Source of the DNA: Pedobacter sp. MR2016-24
GTDB taxonomy: Bacteria > Bacteroidota > Bacteroidia > Sphingobacteriales > Sphingobacteriaceae
Direction of reading: 5' to 3'
NCBI RefSeq assembly: GCF_026239655.1
Contig: NZ_JAPIVO010000004.1
Coordinates: forward strand, 124,001 to 188,000
DNA length: 64,000 nt
Of this stretch, positions 59,572 to 64,000 are shown one piece after another. How positions within the stretch are numbered: position 1 is the stretch's first letter; every line of letters starts with the position of its first letter. Position numbers and translations under genes: made by a program. The notes below the pieces were generated by a model that worked only from the letters and a program-made list of their open reading frames with translations, made no database searches and was not told the origin of the DNA.

Positions 59572-60549
59572 TTACTTACCTGGATGAATATTTTTATAAA
59601 TAAAATTGTAAAGGGAATTACTCGTTGCTTTTAAGTCAGTGTTTAGGTACCAAACATTATTGATTCTTTCCCCTTTACATGCTGAATCCATAGGGAATCT
59701 GGCTTGCTCAATTACTTTAGTTTTTGAGTTAAGGATGTTGCTTCCAATCGTGAAGAGTGTCCTGCTGGACATACTTGTTTCAAGGTTTGGAAGGATCTCA
59801 TTCATAAAGACAGGAAAGGTATCTGGACCTGCCCCCTGCATTTTGCTGAACAAGGCAACTAAGACATTTCTTTGCCTTTCAGTTCTTTCATAGTCTCCAC
59901 GACCAACTGCTCTGATTCTGGTGTAAGCTACTGTCTGTTTTCCATTTAGTTTTTGCAAACCAGCAGAGGTAAGTGGTACGGAAGGTATCTTTTCTATCAG
60001 TGAGATTTCATATAGATAATTATTTAAGAACGATAGCTCAGCGGGTTTAACATTTATATTTACCCCACCCAACGCGTCTACTATTTTAGCTGCACTAAAA
60101 AAATCAACATTAATATAATCTTTAATGTCCAAATCGAAATTCTGATTAATAGTCTTTATTGCTAATTGAGGACCACCAATGGCAAAAGCGGCATTTAGTT
60201 TATCTTTTCCCTTTTCTTCAATATATACATAAGTATCCCTTAAAAGAGAAGACATTTTAAGCTTTTTTGTTACCGGATCAATTGATATAATCATGATCAC
60301 ATCCGAGTTTCCCTCAATATCTGATGAACGTCTGTCAACCGCAAACAGCGCAATATTAGTTGGGAGGTTTGTTGCACTGCCATTTCTCTTCTGAACCTTT
60401 TCGGATATGCCCAGAGCAGCAGGGGTTTTTACTAGCCTACGAATAATACGTTTTGTGGTTGCGACATTGTAAGTTAGTGTGTCCTGTTGAGCTTTAATTA
60501 TAGAAGGAAAAATGATTGGAACAAATAGGAAAATTAGGAATTTATTCAT
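59572..60549 (-). CDS. LCP-family (LytR-CpsA-Psr) protein
   Basis: A 325-residue exported protein: signal peptide (MNKFLIFLFVPIIFPSIIKAQQ), then the LCP domain at about 65-235. Motifs include NIALFAVDRRSSDIEGNSDVIMIISID, LKMSSLLRDTYVYI, KLNAAFAIGGPQLAIKTINQNF, YINVDFFSAAKIVDALGGVNI, LNGKQTVAYTRIRAVGRGDYERTERQRNVL. The conserved Arg and Asp residues that hold the polyprenyl-phosphate group appear intact. In Gram-positive bacteria LCP enzymes attach glycopolymers to peptidoglycan. Bacteroidota members exist but are less studied. Its neighbours on the right are polysaccharide genes, so a glycan-transfer role is plausible. Confidence 0.92.
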   Translation of the reverse strand: MNKFLIFLFVPIIFPSIIKAQQDTLTYNVATTKRIIRRLVKTPAALGISEKVQKRNGSATNLPTNIALFAVDRRSSDIEGNSDVIMIISIDPVTKKLKMSSLLRDTYVYIEEKGKDKLNAAFAIGGPQLAIKTINQNFDLDIKDYINVDFFSAAKIVDALGGVNINVKPAELSFLNNYLYEISLIEKIPSVPLTSAGLQKLNGKQTVAYTRIRAVGRGDYERTERQRNVLVALFSKMQGAGPDTFPVFMNEILPNLETSMSSRTLFTIGSNILNSKTKVIEQARFPMDSACKGERINNVWYLNTDLKATSNSLYNFIYKNIHPGK

Positions 60550-60960
60550 AACGAATTATTGAACTCTGTTTATAAGGCGAATATATAATCTTTGGAGTTC
60601 TAGTGCGGCAAAACTGAATACTTTAATGTTTGACCTTACTTTTTTATCTAATTTCTTTGTAAGCGAATTAAACTGTTTTATATTAGTTCCAGAAATAATG
60701 CTTGTAGTAAGATATTTTTACGGATATGCTGACTGATTTTAGAGTTTTATTTGGCATTTAAAGATATGTAACCACTACCTCCCAGACATCTGATTTATGT
60801 CTTTTGTAATTATACACGATGGATATTTAACTTGAATTACTAATATAAAAACAACTAATTTCTTTTGGAATTTTGAGGCATACTCTAAAATGTTGATGAG
60901 AACTTATGAAAATAAGTCAAAAAAAATCACGGTTTCTAACTTAATTATTAAGGATATATT
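60550..60960. other. AT-rich divergent intergenic region
   Basis: No ORF, tRNA or strong hairpin was seen. It separates the divergent LCP and clan-A hydrolase genes and presumably carries both promoters. Confidence 0.5.
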
Positions 60961-62535
60961 ATGAAAAATTTAATACTCTCATTCTTTTGTTTCTCATTAC
61001 TTTCATTTTCATGTGCTAAAAAAAGGGGATCACAAGGAGATCCTGTAAGTGTTACACCGGTTATTCCCGTAATAAATACCAGCCTTCTACAAAACCATTT
61101 GGGTATTAATGCTTTTGAGTGGGATTTTTCAGATAATGATAATACTGTCATCTCGGATGGAAAGATGAATGTTATCAAGTCGTTTGGTGGATTTAGACAT
61201 TACCTGGATTGGGATAAATTGGAGTCGGAAGAAGGGAAATATACATTCAATCCTGTTCATTCGGGTGGATGGAATTATGATATGATATATGCAAAATGCA
61301 AGGCTGAAGGAATAGAGGTGCTTTCATGTATTAAAAATTGTCCAACCTGGTTAGTAAATACCTATCCAGTTGACCAGCGTGATGCGGAGAATGTTCCGGC
61401 ACCTTATGGTTTAGATAGGAGTGATCCAGCATCATATATAAAAGAAGCCAGAGTCGCGTTTCAGTTTGCTGCCAGATATGGTCACACGACCAATGTTGAC
61501 CCCACATTACTTAGTGTAAATACTGCTCAACGATGGAACGGAGATCCAATAAATCAGGTCAAGATTGGCCTTGGATATATTAATTATATAGAATGCGACA
61601 ATGAAAGAGATAAATGGTGGAAAGGAGCTAAAGCACAGCAGAGCCCTGAAGAATATGCCGCTAATATGTCTGCATTTTATGATGGTCATCTTGGAAAACT
61701 AGGTAAAAACGTTGGCGTAAAAACGGCTGATCCTACGATGAAAGTGGTAATGGGTGGACTTGCCACGCCTGATGTTAATTTTGTAATTAAGATGATTGAA
61801 TGGTGTCGTAAGAATAGAGGCCTTAAGGCTGACGGATCAGTAAACCTCTGTTTTGATGTTATCAATTACCATAACTACAGTAATAATAGTACTGTTTCTC
61901 AAGGTTCAACCGCTGGAAGAGCTCCTGAGTTAAGTCCGGCTGCAAAAACTGCTGATGGTTTTATAGCCATGGCGAAAGAGAAGGCTAATGGAACTGAAGT
62001 TTGGCTTACTGAAGCGGGGTACGACATCAATACTTCAAGCCCTCAGCGAGCTATCAAAATTGGAAATAAATCGGTGTTGATTACTCAAGCAGATTGGATG
62101 CTGAGAACTGCACTGCTGAATGTCAGACATGGCTTAAAAAGATCTTTTTTTTATATGCTGGATGACGTTGACGTAAATAGTACTATTCAATACTCATCTT
62201 CCGGATTTGCTGTAGGTCAGGTAAGAAGACCTGTAGCTGATTACTTCCTGCAAACAAAAAAGCTGATGGGCAATTTCCAATATCAGGAAACAATCAGTAC
62301 GGATCCAACTGTTGATATTTATGCTTTGAATACAAGAAGAATATATGTGCTTTCTATTCCTGATCAAGTGGGAAGAACTAAGCTATATGAGTTGGATCTT
62401 GGAGCTAGTAAAGCAGCTACTGCTTATACGTTAGCTCCTGGAGGAAGTGAGATGATAGCTGAAAAACTTGTAACTGTAAACGGTAAATTAAAAATCACAG
62501 TGACAGAAACGCCAATTTTTATTGAAAAGGAGTAA
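60961..62535 (+). CDS. lipoprotein glycoside hydrolase, clan GH-A (GH39-like)
   Basis: A 524-residue predicted lipoprotein (lipobox SFSCAKK). The mature part is a TIM-barrel hydrolase of clan GH-A: LGINAFEWDF at strand 1, SFGGFRHYLDWDKLESEEGKYTF, the probable acid/base Glu215 (YIECDNERDKWW), YHNYSNNS, and the probable nucleophile Glu351 (VWLTEAGYDI). A small beta domain follows (about 440-524). Family assignment within the clan is uncertain (GH39-like by eye). It heads a polysaccharide locus (GT2 and GT4 follow), so it may trim or degrade the polymer during export, as seen for hydrolases in other exopolysaccharide clusters. Confidence 0.75.
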   Translation: MKNLILSFFCFSLLSFSCAKKRGSQGDPVSVTPVIPVINTSLLQNHLGINAFEWDFSDNDNTVISDGKMNVIKSFGGFRHYLDWDKLESEEGKYTFNPVHSGGWNYDMIYAKCKAEGIEVLSCIKNCPTWLVNTYPVDQRDAENVPAPYGLDRSDPASYIKEARVAFQFAARYGHTTNVDPTLLSVNTAQRWNGDPINQVKIGLGYINYIECDNERDKWWKGAKAQQSPEEYAANMSAFYDGHLGKLGKNVGVKTADPTMKVVMGGLATPDVNFVIKMIEWCRKNRGLKADGSVNLCFDVINYHNYSNNSTVSQGSTAGRAPELSPAAKTADGFIAMAKEKANGTEVWLTEAGYDINTSSPQRAIKIGNKSVLITQADWMLRTALLNVRHGLKRSFFYMLDDVDVNSTIQYSSSGFAVGQVRRPVADYFLQTKKLMGNFQYQETISTDPTVDIYALNTRRIYVLSIPDQVGRTKLYELDLGASKAATAYTLAPGGSEMIAEKLVTVNGKLKITVTETPIFIEKE

Positions 62536-62650
62536 GCTTTTTAGATTTCATCTCTATTTAGTACTCTTATTTTTAATAACTTTAGTGCGATACAATAGTT
62601 ATTTATAATCTCCGCTAATATTCAACAGTATTTATTTTATTATCTCATAA

Positions 62651-63454
62651 ATGAGGCCACTTAATATCCCTAAAAAAATTAGACAGTTTGTTGATAGTAG
62701 GCTGACAAAATCAGAAATGTGCAACTCCGCGAAGTTAGCATATGAAAGAATATCGGATGGTGAACCAGTCGTTAGTATTGTCATGCCTGCTTACAATGAG
62801 ACCTTAACTATAGTACCTACATTGGCATCATTGTGTAATAACAAGACCTCAAAGATTGTGGAAATTATTGTTTGCAATAACAATTCAAAGGATGACACTG
62901 CGTCTCTTGCCACAGCGTGTGGAGTAAATTGTATTAATGAATACACTCAAGGAATCGTGCCTGCAAGGAATGCTGGTCTTGCTATAGCGAGAGGTAAATA
63001 TATCTTGAATGCTGATGCTGATACAATATATCCTGAGGATTGGATAGAAGAAATGATCAATCCTCTAGTTAATGATCAGGCGGTATCCATTACTTATGGG
63101 CGGTTTGGAACGATCCCCACCGCTTCTACCGGACGATGGGTTTATTTCTTGTATGAGCATTTAGCAGAGTCAGTAAGGTGGTTCAATAAAAAAACTAAAG
63201 ATGAAGCGGTTAATGTTTATGGTTTCAATTCGGGTTTCAGAAGAGAGCAAGGATTGTCTGTGGATGGGTTTAATCATCCCGTCGGTACCAATGAAGATGG
63301 TTTTCTCGCAGTTAAATTGCGTGAGAAAGGTTATGGGAAATTGCATTACGTAACTGCTCCAAATGCAATGGTCTGGACTACGGATAGAAGAATTCAGCTT
63401 GATGGAGGTTTTGTAAAAGGTACCATTATGAGAATAAAGAGATTATTTAAATAA
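62651..63454 (+). CDS. GT2-family glycosyltransferase
   Basis: A 267-residue GT-A enzyme. Residues about 35-140 form the nucleotide-binding half: VVSIVMPAYNETLTIVPTLASL, IIVCNNNSKDDTASLA, GIVPARNAGLAIARGKYILNADADTIYP, with DAD as the metal-binding motif. The acceptor half includes NVYGFNSGFRREQGL and NEDGFLAVKLREKGYGKLHYV, with the ED general-base motif in NEDGF. No membrane span is seen, so it works at the cytoplasmic face, probably on an undecaprenyl-linked sugar. It belongs to the right-edge polysaccharide locus. Confidence 0.9.
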   Translation: MRPLNIPKKIRQFVDSRLTKSEMCNSAKLAYERISDGEPVVSIVMPAYNETLTIVPTLASLCNNKTSKIVEIIVCNNNSKDDTASLATACGVNCINEYTQGIVPARNAGLAIARGKYILNADADTIYPEDWIEEMINPLVNDQAVSITYGRFGTIPTASTGRWVYFLYEHLAESVRWFNKKTKDEAVNVYGFNSGFRREQGLSVDGFNHPVGTNEDGFLAVKLREKGYGKLHYVTAPNAMVWTTDRRIQLDGGFVKGTIMRIKRLFK

Positions 63455-63492
63455 AGCTCTTACCTGAATAATAAAAAGCTCAAATAGTGATT

Positions 63493-64000
63493 CTATATTT
63501 TACTTAGATGATTTTCTAGTATCACAGCAATCTGATCTGCACGGTTTTCCCATGTGTTTAACTTAGCTAAGTCTTTACGACACTGGATTCTTTCAGGGCT
63601 GTTTGTAGTGAGTTCGGTTTGGATAGCTTCTGTAAACGACTTTGCATTTTCACAGTATTGAACGCAATTATCTGTGAAATCCTTCAGGTCATCATTAAAA
63701 TCTGTTGCAACAACTGGTTTGCCTGCGCCCAGATATTCAAAGAGTTTAATCGGAAAAATTGTGCTGCTGACTTCGTCTTTTTTAAATGGAATTATAGCGA
63801 CATCGAAACTATTGATCATTTGAGGAACCTCGTTATAAACAATTGGACCTAGCATGTGAGCATTTGGATTATCAAAGAAAGTTTCAGGAATATGTTCACT
63901 CACAGTAGGACCAGCAAAAACAAATGTTTTGTCCTTATTTAAATCTATAACTTCCTGTAATAACTCATAATCAATCCTTCTTTCAATTGTTCCGAGGTAA
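63493..64000 (-). CDS. GT4-like glycosyltransferase, partial (N-terminus outside window)
   Basis: This is the C-terminal portion of a GT-B glycosyltransferase. The minus-strand frame stays open to the right edge: YLGTIERRIDYELLQEVI, then FVFAGPTVSEHIPETFF, then LGPIVYNEVPQMINSFDVAIIPFKK, and the nucleotide-sugar motif SSTIFPIKLFEYLGAGKPVVATD. The E-Y-L-G-A-G-K-P-V-V block is typical of GT4-type enzymes. The start lies beyond 64000, so the GTG at 63903 is not the real start. It is convergent with the GT2 gene, 38 bp away, so this locus is transcribed from both strands. Confidence 0.88.
   Translation of the reverse strand, partial: YLGTIERRIDYELLQEVIDLNKDKTFVFAGPTVSEHIPETFFDNPNAHMLGPIVYNEVPQMINSFDVAIIPFKKDEVSSTIFPIKLFEYLGAGKPVVATDFNDDLKDFTDNCVQYCENAKSFTEAIQTELTTNSPERIQCRKDLAKLNTWENRADQIAVILENHLSKI

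Noticed and set aside
1..64000. CRISPR array, tRNA or rRNA genes
   Set aside because: No regularly spaced repeats, cloverleaf-like or rRNA-like segments were found by reading both strands.

Overview
The window looks like chromosomal DNA of a Gram-negative Bacteroidota bacterium, most likely Sphingobacteriaceae and close to Pedobacter. The reasons are SusC/SusD-type outer-membrane uptake proteins, several TonB-dependent receptors with N-terminal carboxypeptidase-regulatory-like domains, many small lipoproteins, a DUF6266 protein, few Shine-Dalgarno sequences, and a Bacteroidota-style TTTG/TAnnTTTG promoter. No tRNA, rRNA or CRISPR array was seen. Family names come from recognising motifs by eye; no database search was possible.

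Layout. (1) 1-4.8 kb is a decayed, mobile-DNA-rich edge. It holds the frameshifted tail of a group II intron reverse transcriptase, an intact two-gene cassette (papain/C39-like cysteine peptidase plus a 61-residue protein), a frameshifted sigma-70 family gene, a 42-bp perfect palindrome, two lipoproteins, and a decayed EthD/HxlR gene pair. (2) 4.9-6.2 kb is a membrane sensor histidine kinase. (3) 6.3-24.1 kb is a polysaccharide utilisation locus for acetylated (methyl)glucuronoxylan. It has a LacI-type regulator, a short-chain dehydrogenase, GH115 alpha-glucuronidase, GH43, a GH35-like enzyme and a CE20-like acetylesterase on the plus strand. Convergent to these are a GH10 xylanase, SusD and SusC, with mannonate dehydratase UxuA divergent from SusC. 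Two exactly complementary 14-bp LacI-type operators (6319 and 22846) tie the two ends together. The inferred flow is: GH10 cuts surface xylan, SusCD imports oligomers, CE20/GH115/GH43/GH35-like enzymes strip and shorten them, and released glucuronate enters the fructuronate-mannonate route through the SDR and UxuA.

(4) 24.2-40.9 kb is mixed housekeeping: an RRM protein, an MFS transporter, a PAS-LuxR regulator, two TonB-type barrels, DUF2911, an AlkC-like repair protein, small unknown proteins, and a cluster with a PQQ-type sugar dehydrogenase, a glycosyltransferase and an FAD oxidoreductase. (5) 41.0-47.5 kb is a tight operon of a His-rich small protein, an ABC ATPase, two ABC-2 permeases and a siderophore-type TonB receptor. 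(6) 47.6-53.4 kb holds an amidohydrolase flanked by insertion-sequence-end-like scars, a VOC protein, a Dabb protein, a GlxA-type regulator, an Fpg/Nei glycosylase with no zinc-finger cysteines, and an Rpn-like fragment; the last two lie between 48-bp direct repeats. (7) 52.4-57.2 kb is an AraC regulator, TonB receptor and DUF4374 uptake cassette. (8) 57.3-64.0 kb has a tiny membrane protein, an internally duplicated DUF6266 protein, an LCP-family protein and the edge of a polysaccharide locus (clan-A hydrolase lipoprotein, GT2, GT4 running off the window).

The points most worth follow-up are the peptidase/small-protein cassette, the LacI operator pair, the ABC/TonB operon, the zinc-less glycosylase between direct repeats, and the LCP protein in a Gram-negative polysaccharide locus.
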